A stretch of DNA of 64,000 nt, taken from Acanthacorydalis orientalis. Lineage: Eukaryota; Arthropoda; Insecta; Megaloptera; Corydalidae. This document shows positions 24,361 through 37,090 of this stretch, piece after piece. The stretch lies in NCBI GenBank assembly GCA_034766995.1, contig CM068323.1:22043346-22107345 (forward strand), read 5' to 3'. The notes under the pieces were generated by a model, which worked only from the letters and a program-made list of their open reading frames with translations, was not told where the DNA came from and made no database searches. Both the position numbers and the translations under genes were made by a program. Numbering within the stretch: position 1 is the first letter of the stretch; each line of letters opens with the position of its first letter.

Positions 24361-24680
24361 AATATATATATTGAAAAAATTATTAAAGCATTTATAATTC
24401 ATAAAACATGGTTTAAAAATAACATTTGTAATTCAGTAGTTCAATTTATTCATGCCTAGTTAATAACGTCAAAGTCAGTAGAGCGATCAATAATGCATTC
24501 TAGAGATACAATCACGATCCTATGAAATTTTCTCTTTCTCTTTCTTGCTAATTTATATTCAACATATTTTTTCCCCTAGCTTCAATATGGAGCTACAGAA
24601 CGAAGTTTCAACTTACATCGATTTGGCTGTTTTTACTTATTTTCTTTACACTAAAGTGCGGTCGCTAGAATTTAATAAAA
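23951..24680. other. Mixed A/T-rich sequence with a (TA)n tract, no gene seen
   Basis: Two weakly non-A/T patches (23960-24170 and 24440-24680) flank the tract at 24319-24371. No distinct motif cluster noticed. Confidence 0.5.
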
Positions 24681-25280
24681 CACTTGTTAACATTTTAATG
24701 TGTTTTTTATCCTGTATTTAAAAACTAATTAATAAATTATCAATTTCACTACATAGTTATTTATTTTCTTTCTTCTGTTAAACTAGCAATAGAAAAAATA
24801 TATTAAAAAATATATTACATAATTTATCAAATAAAAAAGAAACTAGGGATTTTAACATTTAATAGTACTTTATTCGAAAAACCACCAATGGTTTTTTCTT
24901 GTTATGAATTTGAAACAAAATGTCTATAAAATACGATTTTTCCTGATACACTAGTGATTTTTTTTATATTTACGTTATAAAAATGGTTATTATGAAAATT
25001 TGAATAAATTATTCTGAACAAATAAATTCCTATTCAAATGTTGAACATGTAAATAATTTTATATGATTTTTTTTAGATGACTATTATTCGATATATATTG
25101 TTTTTTGAATTTTCTTATATTTTATGTTAAATTAAAAACAATAAACATTTCAAATTGGATAAAAACAGGATAAGCAAAATTATATTAAATATTAAATTAA
25201 TTAATTTAATTAATTGCTTTTTTTACGGTAACAAACTAGTATGATATAATAATTTTGTGTTTTTATCTTGTCTCTGTCCT
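24681..25280. other. A+T-rich spacer, no gene seen
   Basis: A/T-rich with an ATTAATTAATTTAATTAAT palindrome near 25196. Nothing else. Confidence 0.6.
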
Positions 25281-25930
25281 TTGCAAATAATATTCAAGAA
25301 CAATCCGTTCACGACAAACATAAATATAGTTAATTAGGGTTCTGCGACTTTTAGTGCATTACTGAAGACCAAATCCGTAAATTAGTAATTGCCCCGTCTG
25401 TTTTAATAAAACCACAGCTGTTAGCGACATAATTCCTAATAATATAAAAAAAATACAATACAATTGGCATCCCTGACAGACGCTAAACTTCTGTCTGGTA
25501 TAATGAACAACTGGCGGGAAGCAATATAAAATAAATCCTTTAAAATAAATCGTTTACGTTGCCATTGTTAGTTATACTGGCTCAACGTGCAGTTCAACCG
25601 AACATTGCACATGATGCCGGTGTGATTGTAACGGGACATTGTGTACAATATTGAACTGGCCGCGTTGCGATCTCGACTAATAGCGAGACAGATAGCGGAA
25701 GACAATGCTGCCGCCAGCAGGCAACAGCTGTAACCCACTGATAGCAACGATGGGGTCGGGAGGGTGACCCACCATATCCTGAAACTGGCTGTATGTGTTT
25801 GTGTATGTATGTGAGTTCGAAATGCGCCCGGGTTCGCCCATACTAGAGATGGAATGCGGCCCCCCAATTTGCGTATACGGTATCGCGTAGCTACAATCAG
25901 ACTGAAAGTGAATTCAACCGGTATTGTTAT
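25281..25930. promoter_or_regulatory. Large island with POU, RUNX/E-box and paired SOX words, candidate enhancer
   Basis: TTTGCAAAT near 25281 is octamer-like. TTAATTAG and AATTAGTAATT words lie at about 25331 and 25380. ACCACAGCTG (25411-25420) joins a RUNX core to an E-box. ATTGTGTACAAT (25638-25649) is an inverted SOX half-site pair with a 2-bp spacer. CAGCTG recurs near 25726. CpG-rich sequence continues to about 25900. The minus-strand frame at 25568-25867 has no recognisable domain. Motif variety and G+C contrast favour a regulatory element. Confidence 0.36.
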
Positions 25931-26041
25931 GTTAGCTTTTATGTGCCACTACCATATTGCCTGTTTGTCGGGAAAAATTAAATGACGAATGGAAATATAC
26001 GAATGAAAAATGATCAAGGGGTTCACAGACGTTAATGAAAA

Positions 26042-26045
<4 letters not shown>

Positions 26046-26101
<56 letters not shown>
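26046..26101. repeat. (TA)n microsatellite, about 56 bp
   Basis: Pure TA, just right of the 25.3-25.9 kb island. Confidence 0.97.
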
Positions 26102-26105
<4 letters not shown>

Positions 26106-26570
26106 AGTTCTCATAAACACACAAACATTAAGATTCCTATATATTTATCTCGACGGTATTCGAGAAAATGAAACAATGAATAGTAATATAGTGACACTAA
26201 CATAAAAACAAATCCTTGAGAAACTAAAAGAATATTTTCATGCATTGGAAAGTATCAAATATCTGAATATGAATATCTATAAGAATCAAACACAATTCTT
26301 ATGTCTTAAATCGATTTTTGATTCAATTCTATATCTTGTGTATATTATTAAATAAAAAATAAAAAAGACTGTCAGAATAACTCGGTCTAATTAGCAGTCG
26401 AAAATTGATGACAAAAATTCAGTTAATAATTATAAGATACAATAATTGAGGAAATAATTGTTTCAACCAATTTGAAAATCATACATGTTACATAGTAAAT
26501 GTGAAGCAAGTACCGAAAAGAAATTAGTATACAGGATATTGATTTGAAATTACATATTTTCCATTCGTAA
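26102..26570. other. A+T-rich spacer, no gene seen
   Basis: Nothing beyond A/T-rich sequence. Confidence 0.6.
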
Positions 26571-26850
26571 ACATAAAAATAAGAGGGTATGTAATTCAAT
26601 GATATCGTATGTAGGTATGAGTTTGAAAGGCGAGGACACTTTGGTGGGGATCTCTTCTCCCTTCAATCTGTTCGGAAAAATTCAATCATTCACAGGGGAA
26701 CTGAAGCTTGGAATAATCTTCAATTGTCTGTTTTGGAACATGCTCTCCCTTAACGGTTGGCGCTTTTAATGTTGGCGTCTGGATGACTTTACTGTCTATT
26801 ATAGCAAAGATCTTATCGTAGTTCGTATTGATAGAATAGAAGCGTTTATA
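26571..26850. promoter_or_regulatory. Weak mixed-composition island
   Basis: Contains GTGGGGATC near 26643 (Rel-like) and GTTGGCG twice (about 26756 and 26772). No coding or transposon ends seen. Confidence 0.18.
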
Positions 26851-26859
26851 TTATGTTAT

Positions 26860-26910
<51 letters not shown>

Positions 26911-27028
26911 AATGACATGAAAATTATTTTTGTTGTAATATTTGTATATGATCTAATTTCGTTCTGTAATAAATCAAAAATTATTCGTTTACTAAATTTT
27001 ACAATCGAGTTTTAATCTCTAAGAACCC

Positions 27029-27031
<3 letters not shown>

Positions 27032-27077
<46 letters not shown>
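27032..27077. repeat. (TA)n microsatellite, about 46 bp
   Basis: Second of two close TA tracts (the first at 26863-26906) bounding an A/T-rich 130-bp segment. Confidence 0.97.
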
Positions 27078-27078
<1 letters not shown>

Positions 27079-27110
27079 CGAATGAATGTATATATGTAAT
27101 AAGAGTTAAA

Positions 27111-27680
27111 GTTTTAACCATCGTCTAGATCCATTTCACACGAACCTTTCAGCAGATAACGCCTACGCATTCGACTCGCGTAACTACATTAGTTCATCAA
27201 CAAAAGTTTTCATTTTGAAAACGGAAACTGATTACATGTTACAACCGACAAAATAACATATAATACGTTTGCGAAGTCACTGAAGGGGGTGCGTTTCGGG
27301 TGACGGAGTCTCCTACCACATACTAGACAGACGTCCGCGTCGGTATGGGGGCCGCGTCGGGTTAGCAGCCAATACGTCGTTGTGCCCCGAGGCTAACCCC
27401 GTGGGAAATGCGAAATAACGAACTCGCGTTGCAACAACAAGATGGAGACATTGCGTAACTGCGCGCAGCCGCGTAATGGCCGCACTGATGTCACGGGTCG
27501 CCGTTGACCGTGATTTATGATAACAAAACAACGACATAACCCGATAAAATATCGCCTTAATTCAAGGATAAAAATGTCAAGAACTATATGAGGACGTGCT
27601 AGAGACACGTTAATTTTTCTACTGACAGGTTTTTTTCAACTTTGCCAGATAGCTTTTTTATCTATTTCTTTTGCTTATTT
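27111..27680. promoter_or_regulatory. Strong CpG-rich island with Su(H), Hox/Exd and TALE words, candidate enhancer
   Basis: CpGs are dense between 27280 and 27520. CGTGGGAA (27400-27407) fits the Su(H)/CSL consensus YGTGDGAA. TGATTTATGA (27511-27520) is a posterior Hox-Exd composite, and the identical decamer occurs inverted at 63766-63775. TGACAG (27623-27628) is a Homothorax/MEIS word 100 bp away. Two overlapping minus-strand frames (27313-27537 and 27393-27608) are open but unrecognisable. This combination is what a Notch- and Hox-responsive enhancer could look like. Confidence 0.4.
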
Positions 27681-28917
27681 TCTCGGCGTGCGAAAGTTTT
27701 CAACAAAAAGTTTATTAATGATCGCACGGAAATATAATTTCTGACACTCATTAATAAAACATGTATTTTAATCTAGCGAACATATATTTTACATCTGCTA
27801 CATACAAATATGTACATTATTACAAATATGTACATATCTTCGATTAATATTCACTTTAATATTATAAACTTCCAGAAATACCCATATACTGAACACTTTA
27901 TGAGAAAATATCAATGAAAATAAAATAGTTAATCAATCATAAAACTGAAAATAGCGTAAATTTATATCACTAATGAAAATATACTAAACGTTATTCTTTC
28001 TTTAAGTTTATCGTGGTAAAAAAGAATGATAATATCCAATACAGTTGAAATCAATATACTTTAACATCTTTCAACAAGTATATCAATAGAATTTTAATAC
28101 AATTATTGGCTTTCGTGGTGGGAAAAAATGTAGACACTATACTAGTTCTTAACTTTCTTTCATTTTTTGTTTGATGAGATAGTTTATAGATATTTGAGTT
28201 GATGATACTAGAGTTATAACATCTAACAAAAATAGTAAGAGATAAATTTTCACGAACAAGCTCTTCAATCATTTCTCGATCGACAGTTAGAAAAAAACAT
28301 GCTGTTTCCATAAAACACAAAACCCTTATTGATACTAAAGATGGTTGATTGTATTAAGAGTACGAGCAGTATATCATTTATTTAAAACATAAAACATAAT
28401 AAAAGAATAGTCTACATTTATATACTTAATAAGATAATATTTTATTCACTATCTAAAATTTCACTATTTATTCACTATTAAGTAAATAAAAATGATAAAA
28501 AGTTTGACTAGCACGTTTATTGCTAGTATTATAAGAAGTTGAATAACTTTTTTTTATATGTGAAAAGAATATTTCAATATAATATTTCATATGTGAAAAA
28601 AAATAAAAACCTATATAACAACATCATACAACACAAATTTCAAGTATAATTTAATAATTTTAATAAAACTTCAAATTTAATAACAATTACCTAGTGAATA
28701 TATTATGAAATTACTATTGTTTTGTTTTTTCAATCCTACACAAAAAATTCGATATTTTTTTTAATATTGGAAATATTTTAACTAGATTCAATTAAATGAA
28801 GCACATTTAATTCATATAAGTATCATTATATTTGCTTTTGTCAGAGTTTAAAAACATAAAAAATTCCAAATAAATATGATAGTTAAAATGAATTATTAAA
28901 AATAAATATTAAATTAT

Positions 28918-28919
<2 letters not shown>
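27681..28919. other. A+T-rich spacer, no gene seen
   Basis: About 1.2 kb without islands. The minus-strand frame at 28051-28320 is unremarkable. Confidence 0.65.

Positions 28920-28967
<48 letters not shown>
28920..28967. repeat. (TA)n microsatellite with TG edge
   Basis: About 47 bp of TA running into TGTTTGTGTATGTG. Confidence 0.97.
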
Positions 28968-28970
<3 letters not shown>

Positions 28971-29282
28971 TGTGTATGTGTTTGTATATGAAATATGGAA
29001 ATACAGCCAAGTTTGGTTCACTGTCGGATCAATATTATAATGAAATTCAGTGAACTAAATTTCTTTACGCCGAGTATCAAATTATGAACAGCAGTCATAT
29101 TTTTATTTGTAAAAAATAAGCAGCAATTGCAAAGTTTTCATCTTACTTGTCAGACAGATATGAAAAAAAATTGCTTTTAAAGATGAAAGTGTATTAAATT
29201 CAGATACAAACACGTCTCTCGATTACACGAACCATGTTTATGTCAACGTCTAGAATAACTCTATACATGTTTCTCGGTATAT

Positions 29283-29287
<5 letters not shown>

Positions 29288-29371
<84 letters not shown>
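29288..29371. repeat. (TA)n microsatellite, about 84 bp
   Basis: TA repeat with one TACA interruption at about 29332; right edge grades into GCGTGTATG. Confidence 0.97.
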
Positions 29372-29374
<3 letters not shown>

Positions 29375-29480
29375 TGTATGTATGTAGATATCAAAGTACG
29401 GGTATGTGATACGATATCAATATATATTGAAAAGAAAAAAAACTGCTGTTTGAATTATTCAAATATGTGCATTTCCATAC

Positions 29481-29880
29481 TTTTTTCTCATTCTGTGAGT
29501 CAGTGAAACGTAATACACAAACATTTCGATATTCTAACATATGACTTTGGAAACGATTCGAACCATTTCATATATGTATGTTTTGTTTACAGAACAGAAA
29601 AGACAAAAAATGTATACATTCTCTTTATTTGAGCTGTCAATCTCGATCATCGAAAGTAAAATGTTTAGATTCGATATAAACAACAATTCAATCATACACT
29701 AGATGAAGCTCCCTACAGGTACTCAAATCTTTCGTTTCGTAGACGTTGATTTCAATACAAATCCTTAGATTGATTGCATCTACAGTTTGGAAAAATCAAT
29801 AAAATGTTTACAGATGATTTCGAATTCGTAACAGGATCTTTTATATCTTAAAATCGGTTAGTGAGTTTGTAAACTGGAAA
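29481..29880. promoter_or_regulatory. Weak mixed-composition island
   Basis: Scattered CpGs and CGATCATCGAAAG near 29645. A stretch at 29705-29720 resembles part of a known microRNA but lacks a pairing arm (see rejected list). Confidence 0.15.
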
Positions 29881-30290
29881 GAATTTATACGAAGCAGAGT
29901 TTATACACTTTAATATAATGATAAATATTAAAGTATTTATTTAAAACTATTAATTTTTAAAAGGGAAAGAAGATATTGATGTTTCTAAATATTTTAATAC
30001 ATCTGTTGTTTTTTTTTTATTTAAAAGATAATCTAGAATATGTGAATTTTTCTTGTTTTTAAACTACATGATACTTTGTTATTTGTGAGTATAATATCTG
30101 ACAAAAGATAATAATTATTTCGATATATATATATATATATTTTTACATATAATTGCTTATATTAAAATATATGTATGTCACAATTTACTATTTATATTCT
30201 TCTGGTGTACAAATTTGATAGTTTTAAAAAACAATTAATACTAGTGGAAGAATACAATGTTAGTCAAAGTGAAACTTTTCCGTAATTCCG

Positions 30291-30900
30291 ACATGCATTA
30301 CATTCATTACACAACACAACGTTTTTCCTCGTTACATTTCTCAATAGTTTTCCTTTAATTTCAGACCTCGCTACCGACATTAATTAGTTCACCAACACCT
30401 TAAACGCTATATCTATTTAATAGGATCACGTTGTGTCTTATAAAAGTGGAAATAAACGCAACGATGAAGCTTATACCTGCGCCGAGACGGCGCAACAAGA
30501 AAATTCAATTAACCGAACAGGAAAATACATTTCGTTGTAATTGTATCGCTTTTCCCATAACTACAATTCTTTTTCATTTTATTATTATTATTTTTTTTTG
30601 TAACTGGAGGCGATCCCATCGACGTTTCATTAAAATACATTCAAACCTACGTCGGGAATAAATGGCATGTACGAGCAATAAACATTTTGTACATTTCTGC
30701 AATGTAATTGCATTTAATTGACACGCGCTATTCAATTTATGCCAATTGAATTACTCGTTTTACACTATAGTTTAATTTCCAGTGTTTAATCGATGTACAA
30801 TGGTATGCATAGCGTAAAATAATGTCTCTGCAAGTGTACCTTCACGAATCAGTAAGTTGAAACTAGTGTTTTCAATTAATTTGCACACATCCTCGATTCA
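30291..30900. promoter_or_regulatory. Island with homeodomain words, candidate regulatory element
   Basis: GTAATTGCATTTAATTGAC (about 30704-30722) and CAATTGAATTACTCG (about 30743) give several TAATTG/CAATTA cores. CGCCGAGACGGCGC near 30480 is a G+C-rich inverted motif. Composition is mixed throughout except a T-rich run at about 30570-30600. Confidence 0.28.
30464..30661 (+). other. Uncertain 65-codon reading frame with a hydrophobic segment
   Basis: ATG at 30464 opens 65 codons. Residues 1-27 are basic (three adjacent Arg near residue 8). Residues about 40-58 form a hydrophobic stretch rich in Ile and Phe that could span a membrane, but it is encoded by a T-rich run. The C-terminus is basic. 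No family recognised. Chance is the likelier explanation. Confidence 0.1.
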
Positions 30901-31510
30901 TTATGTGTATTTTATCATTTTAAACTATAATATTAACTGTTTAATAAAAAATTAAATTTATTAATAAGTCTAATGTAATACTAATATGAAATTTATTAAT
31001 TTCTTTCCCTCTTACTATATATATATTTATTAGTTTATTCATTTTTACATATATTCTGAATTGATAATTATAATTATGATATTATTTTTTTTTTGAGAGA
31101 AAAACATAAGTAACTATTCATAAATTAAAATGTGTATATTTATTTTTTAATTATTTTTTTCATCTTTATTTTACTCTAAACTTATTTTAAAATTAGTAAA
31201 AAAAAATATTATGAAGTGCATTTAAAACACCTATTAAATATTATATACTTTATATAATAACTAAGTACATCAATAAAATTTCAAAATATATTTCTTTGAA
31301 AATGATCAAACAACATATAACTTTTATTGAAACTTTAACTTTTCTATATTATGAATCAACTAGTTCAATACAATTTATATGTATTTTTTCAATCTCATGT
31401 TGCATGCTTATAATATTAAATAATATAATGATCTTGGGTTATTTCGAAGATCATACAGTAAATAATCGTGAAAGTGAAGTGAAATCTGTAACAATTTTAG
31501 CATACTAATA
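30901..31510. other. A+T-rich spacer, no gene seen
   Basis: Plain A/T-rich sequence. Confidence 0.6.
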
Positions 31511-31980
31511 TAAAGCGCAATATCTCGAAGATTTATTGGTGATAAATGAGTTCGCGAGATGTAATGAATGTCTGTTATCTCGCATTTAGATCATTTCAGT
31601 TCCGTCTCGTTCTGTCGGAAACACAAATCTCTGCAAGTTAGCAAGTCATAATCTACGAGTTTATGCTCATGTTATAATATGTCCGACCATAAATTCAACA
31701 GCTCCTCTCCAACTAAGCCACCGATCACTCAAGACAATGAAATTCATTAAAGATAATGCATTGCACTGTTGTAATACAAATAAAACCGAGCACAATGGGT
31801 CCGTACATACGTCGCTACAAATATCTCGTTTGGAATAATTTCGAAGACGTGGAACTCTGTTGTAACAGTACGAGTGCAGATGCCTAAGTAATGTTCTAAT
31901 AGTTATGTGAACGGTGACACTAACAGTCAAAAATAAATCCAGAAAAAACCTATTTCAGTTTTCATAAAAATACAAACCGT
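31511..31980. promoter_or_regulatory. Mixed-composition island, candidate regulatory element
   Basis: About 450 bp with repeated SOX-type words (GACAATG near 31734, ACAATGG near 31793) and ATTCATTAAAGATAATGCATT near 31742. The minus-strand frame at 31667-31930 has no recognised product. Confidence 0.25.
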
Positions 31981-32012
31981 AAATAGCATACATGTATACA
32001 CACAGCTCTCTG

Positions 32013-32014
<2 letters not shown>

Positions 32015-32075
<61 letters not shown>
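32015..32075. repeat. (TA)n microsatellite, about 61 bp
   Basis: Pure TA repeat, followed by two CAATTG palindromes within 25 bp. Confidence 0.97.
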
Positions 32076-32078
<3 letters not shown>

Positions 32079-32880
32079 AATTGTTTCAAATCAATTGCAT
32101 CTATTTTATTCACAGAATATTATTTATATATATTTATAAAATTATAAAATAGAATTACCGTACCATATAACATCAAGCTATTGATTTAAAATAAAAAAGG
32201 ATTATTATAATGTAATTTTTAATGCAAAATATAGTGTTTTTAGTTTCAAAAAATATATATAAAATTTATATTCGAAAACAATATAGGTTTTTTTTAAAAA
32301 AAAACTAAAATGTTATTTTATGAAATTATATATATATAAATATATAATCGATTTTTAAAATCTACACGTTCAACGTCCAATACTTTCACACTATAGTGAA
32401 TTTTTCAATTATCCTAATCCCCAGTATCGTATCTACTTAATCATAATAAAAAAATGATGTTTGTCATAAGATTTATAAATATTTTCACCCGTGCTTGGAA
32501 ATATCTGTAATTAAACTGTCACAGAAGAATATCATAAAGCTAGACAAGTCAATTTACTATAAAGTATCTAGGGAAGATAACGGATCATTTGTCTTACTTA
32601 AAGTTACTGTAAGAATTGTCATATATAATATGAAGGAACATGACTATGAACTTTAGCGTTAATCTTTTATATATATTTTTACCTAAGCTTATAGTTATTA
32701 TAATAACACGTATATTTTTTTAATTGATTAAATTAAAATATTTCCTAATCATTCATTGGATTATTTTGATTATGTTGTATACTTGTTATTAAAGTTTTTG
32801 CTGTTTTAGAATGTTTTTCTACTAATTAAATCTATTCAGTTCTTGCTATGAGATGAAATAATACAACTTTGTTCATACTG
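32076..32880. other. A+T-rich spacer, no gene seen
   Basis: Holds a T8A9 block at 32288-32304. Nothing else identified. Confidence 0.6.
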
Positions 32881-33440
32881 TTTTATTTTGATGCTACATC
32901 CTCTCACGGCGTTGTTTTCTTACTGTTTTGATTCCATTTCATTCTGTTTTTGTTTCTAAACGTCAACATTAACGTTAACACAACTATACATCAACTCTTT
33001 CACGAATCATCTAAGTGCAGAGTATAAACGTCGAGCAATCGTATCGACCGACATGTTGGTCTACCAAGCACCACCAACCAAACTCGACGAACAACCATTA
33101 TTCAACTCACCGAAAGCATTCTGACAGATCACCAACCTATCAATTTGTGTCTCTTGTAAAGCGAGTCTTCAAAACTGTTGATAATGTTCGATCTGCATTA
33201 TAAAAAAAAAAAATCTTTTGTGAAATACACTCGCGTCAGACAATTTTTCATCTCGTTTCGTTTTTAACGTTACACAGATCGTTCGAAAATACAATATTTT
33301 TTTCATATCATTTATATTTGAAGATATAGCGTTTTTTTCGTTCTTGCAGATGGATGTTACAATTAAATTACTTTTATAACAAATCGTTTGATGTATTTAA
33401 TCAAATAATAGGCTCTCGTTTCGAAATGCATTAAGAATTT
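32881..33440. promoter_or_regulatory. Mixed-composition island with a 16-bp near-palindrome
   Basis: GACCGACATGTTGGTC (33046-33061) is symmetric at all but one position pair and resembles the half-site geometry of p53-type or other dimeric factors. TGACAG lies at 33122-33127. The frame at 33015-33203 over the island is not recognisable. Confidence 0.22.
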
Positions 33441-34030
33441 TTTTTATATTTTATATTCGCTTAAAATTTATGTGGGCGCAATTAATATTTGGATTAATTT
33501 TTCTCCTTAGATAGCGATTTTTTCTTAAAAAAATAAGATTTAAGATGAAATTCGAATTGTATATAAGTATAATATATATATATAATTCATGTTTTATATA
33601 CTGTCAATAAACATACATTATATATGTAAGTACTGTTTAGAAAAGAAAATTTATATTTTTCTCTAAGAAATTATTTTCAAATTTTCAATACATCTTAAGA
33701 GTTTATGAGAATAATTTGTGACTTTTCTGGCTATTGATATTTTAACATTATAATTCATTATAAATAATAAAATGAAATTAACAAAAACAGGTTTTCATAA
33801 TTCATTATTTTCTGCCAATAATTATTTTTTTATTTACTTTAGATGTTTAATGAATGAATATTTAAAATTAAATAAATATTAAAAATGTGAACCAGAATAA
33901 ACAAATAATATGTTCAAACTTTACGTCTACACAAACATTTCCATTTCTTAATTTAAAAATTCATAATACGAACCAACATGTTTTCTAAATAATTAGAATG
34001 TTTTTTTTTCATAAAAAATTCTTTAATTGT
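33441..34030. other. A+T-rich spacer, no gene seen
   Basis: Plain A/T-rich sequence. Confidence 0.6.
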
Positions 34031-34400
34031 CATAATTATTATATACGTTCGTACATTTCATGATGATGATGACGTGAATTCTATAACATTAAGTAGACGA
34101 CGAGAGGTGACGTGTTTTAGTCCAGTTACACGCGACCGCTCCGTCCATTTGTCTGTTCCACGGTCCCTGGAGCGTCGTTAGATGACAGGTGCCCCTGGAG
34201 CCTCCGGGGAAATTACGTTACGTGCACACCATGAGTCCGAGTGACGACGAATAAAAACAAAACATCGTTCACTAACGGATATACACTACATTCTCCTAAT
34301 AGCTCATGAAATATTGTCATACGACATATCTCCGTGCACAATTACTATTTTCACATCTTTTATACTTAATCTGGGATATTTGATATCTTGAAAGAGCGCA
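34031..34400. promoter_or_regulatory. G+C-rich island with TALE/E-box composite and repeated CCCTGGAGC
   Basis: CpG- and C-rich between 34090 and 34245. CCCTGGAGC occurs at 34165-34173 and again at 34193-34201. Between them lies TGACAGGTG (34183-34191), a MEIS/Homothorax word overlapping the E-box CAGGTG. The second copy continues into CTCCGGGG, making a small inverted repeat. There is no coding frame of note, so a regulatory element is the best reading. Confidence 0.36.
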
Positions 34401-34410
34401 TTCTATCCGA

Positions 34411-34451
<41 letters not shown>

Positions 34452-34686
34452 CTGCTATATAATATATATTCGCTATTGGAACTTAAATACTACAAAAATT
34501 GTATTAAAGTTTAAAATAACACCTAAAGATAATATTTTTTTTATTTAAATTTTAGGAAATCGTTCTTATTTCTTTCAATGGTTTCAGTGAAATAAAAAAA
34601 AATTATTTATTAAAATTAACATAGTTATTAAATAATCAGAACTAAACTTAATTTGAGTAGAACCCAATTTATCTTCAATGATGTAC

Positions 34687-34727
<41 letters not shown>

Positions 34728-34800
34728 AATGCGGAAAAAAGAATAACATTTCCTCCTAGAGTCTGGTTTCCCGAGAAAAGTGTGTAGCAATTTGAACATG

Positions 34801-35110
34801 TGCAACTACGCTCATCAGCTTGAGTCGAACGTCCGTCTGTAATGTAATTTGTATTCTAACAGACCAGTTACCCGAATTGCATCGTTTCAAAATTGAATCA
34901 GTAGAACTCGAACGAAACTCGACACAAACGTACACACAACATGGCGAACGTCATAACAGTTTACTGCAAACGACACTATCGTCAAACGAATGCAATTTGT
35001 GCTATTGCATATTATAGCATGATCGAAATGCAACCGAAGAATCGACTAGCAAAAAAAAACAGCTTATAGAGAGAATGCATCGTTTGCTATTTTCACTTTG
35101 AATAATTTAT
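34801..35110. promoter_or_regulatory. Weak mixed-composition island
   Basis: Mixed sequence with several CpGs (CGAACGTCCGTC near 34825). The frame at 34820-35017 looks ordinary but starts without ATG and matches nothing I know. Confidence 0.18.
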
Positions 35111-35649
35111 GTATAACGTGTAACAGACAGACGAACATGAGAATATAGAACACTATTTGTAAGCAAATAGGTTAGAGTAAAGTCAATGGATAAATGTAAT
35201 ATAAAATAGAAGAGAGTTTATTTAGAACTGTTTAAACGAAAATGGTTAGTATATTTAACAAAATTTAACCGAATAATTACTTTTCATATAATCATAAATA
35301 TATAAATGAATTTAATAATTAATCAGAAAAATATTTTCAAATTTGTTAATTAAGAAGGTTTTTAATTAATTTATTATCTAAAAAAAAATGAACACTGAAA
35401 ATAATTAATGAATATATGAGAGTGATGACATTTAATTAAATTAAAAGTAAAATACAACTTTCAATGTAACAGCAATTGTTCTAAAAAAATATTTGTTTTC
35501 GGATCATATATATATATATTATTTATAAATAAATAAATATAATTAAAATTTTAACCGTATGAAAACAGCTAAATACTTTTTTCATATGTGATCCTTTTTA
35601 AATGAGTAAGATAATTACATATTTTACAATATTTTTATTTAATATACCT

Positions 35650-35707
<58 letters not shown>

Positions 35708-36108
35708 TTATGAGAAACAATGAAAAATTGAATAAAAATTCATTCCCTCTCATTTGAACCAGAACAAACTCACACTTGAATGTCTCTGTGCTATATGATT
35801 TTAATAATATAAAATCTTCTCTTATAAGAAATCTATGTCCTATAAATACATCTAGCAATTATATGCCCCATAATATTTCCAACATTTATATTGATCGAAA
35901 AAAGATTTATACATTTTTTCATGGCATCAAAAGATGTGCATTTTATATATAAAATACAGAATATATAAGAGTACTGTAATGTTACTTTGGAACATTGTAC
36001 TAAATACATAAAAAAGTAAATTTAAAATATAGCCTTCAATACGTGTGCAAAACTTATTAAAATATTCTTTCATTTTGAACGCCTTTTGAACTGAATATTA
36101 CATTCCAA
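35111..36108. other. A+T-rich spacer, no gene seen
   Basis: Includes the long TA/TG tract at 35652-35707. No island. Confidence 0.65.
35652..35699. repeat. (TA)n microsatellite with TG edge
   Basis: About 48 bp of TA followed by a short TGTGTGT. Confidence 0.97.

Positions 36109-36177
<69 letters not shown>
36109..36177. repeat. Compound (TA)n(TG)n microsatellite
   Basis: TA with one TACA interruption to about 36155, then (TG)n to 36177. The clearest compound tract in the window. Confidence 0.97.
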
Positions 36178-36577
36178 TGTGTGTATATGTATAAAGTCGT
36201 ATTCAATATTGTATATACGAGTATTGTTTTCACATAAAAGATCGGGTTGTAAATAGAAAGCGAAATTTAATCTGAATATGAAATATACGATATTAAAATA
36301 TTTGTTATCAGCAAAAACGTCAAAAAATAAATACATACGTAGGTATAGAACATGTTTTTCTTGAAGATCTCTATTGACATTAAGTACATAAATGAGATGG
36401 AATATGTGAGACTCACTTTATATTTCACTGGATTATATTTTGTTTTATTTACAGTACATACGAATAAATTAAAGACATCAAACTATTGAGTATACAGGAA
36501 TTCTTATTCACTTCATCTGAATACGATATTGAATTTGAAATGATAGAAAATATGAAGAATTTTATAATAATGTTCAT

Positions 36578-36631
<54 letters not shown>

Positions 36632-37090
36632 CTTATACTTGAAAATATATGAAGTAATACTAGTGATTTATGTATTTATGAAAAATGTGTCGAGGACTTT
36701 CGTAAAAGATAAATATAAAATTTATAATATTTCAGCCTACAATATTAAGTTTAGAAAATATGATGTTTACAAAAAAATCACAAAATGTGTCAAATTTTGA
36801 TATTATTGTACTTTTTAATAAAGAAAATATTTTAGTACATATTATTATCAATTTTAATAGATTCACTGTTTAATTCAAATTGATTAAATTTCTTTAATAA
36901 ATTAAACGTGTAAAAAGAATAAAAAAGATATTTGCTGTTTAGTTATTCATTTTTAATTTTAATAATCATATCAGTGACGTTGTTTTATACGAGGACAATG
37001 AACTTTTACCAATTTTAGTGCTTTTATATATAAAAGAAAATGTATTTTTCGCTTCAATGTTTATGATTTCATAATACATATTTTTCCTTT
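36178..37090. other. A+T-rich spacer, no gene seen
   Basis: Contains a (TA)n tract at 36581-36626 inside a spurious open frame (36486-36800). Confidence 0.65.

Noticed and set aside
24950..24961. ACTAGTGATTTT, 12 bases shared with miR-7
   Set aside because: The miR-7 seed (GGAAGAC) is absent and there is no pairing arm nearby.
25820..25850. GGGTTCGCCC resembling a tRNA T-arm
   Set aside because: No A-box, acceptor stem or anticodon stem could be placed around it.
29705..29720. GAAGCTC and CTACAGGTA words resembling miR-993, a Hox-cluster microRNA
   Set aside because: Three bases are missing in the middle and the flanking 70 nt do not contain the partner arm, so no precursor can form.
32534..32544. 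ATAAAGCTAGA shared with miR-79
   Set aside because: The 5' arm with TCTTTGGT is missing.
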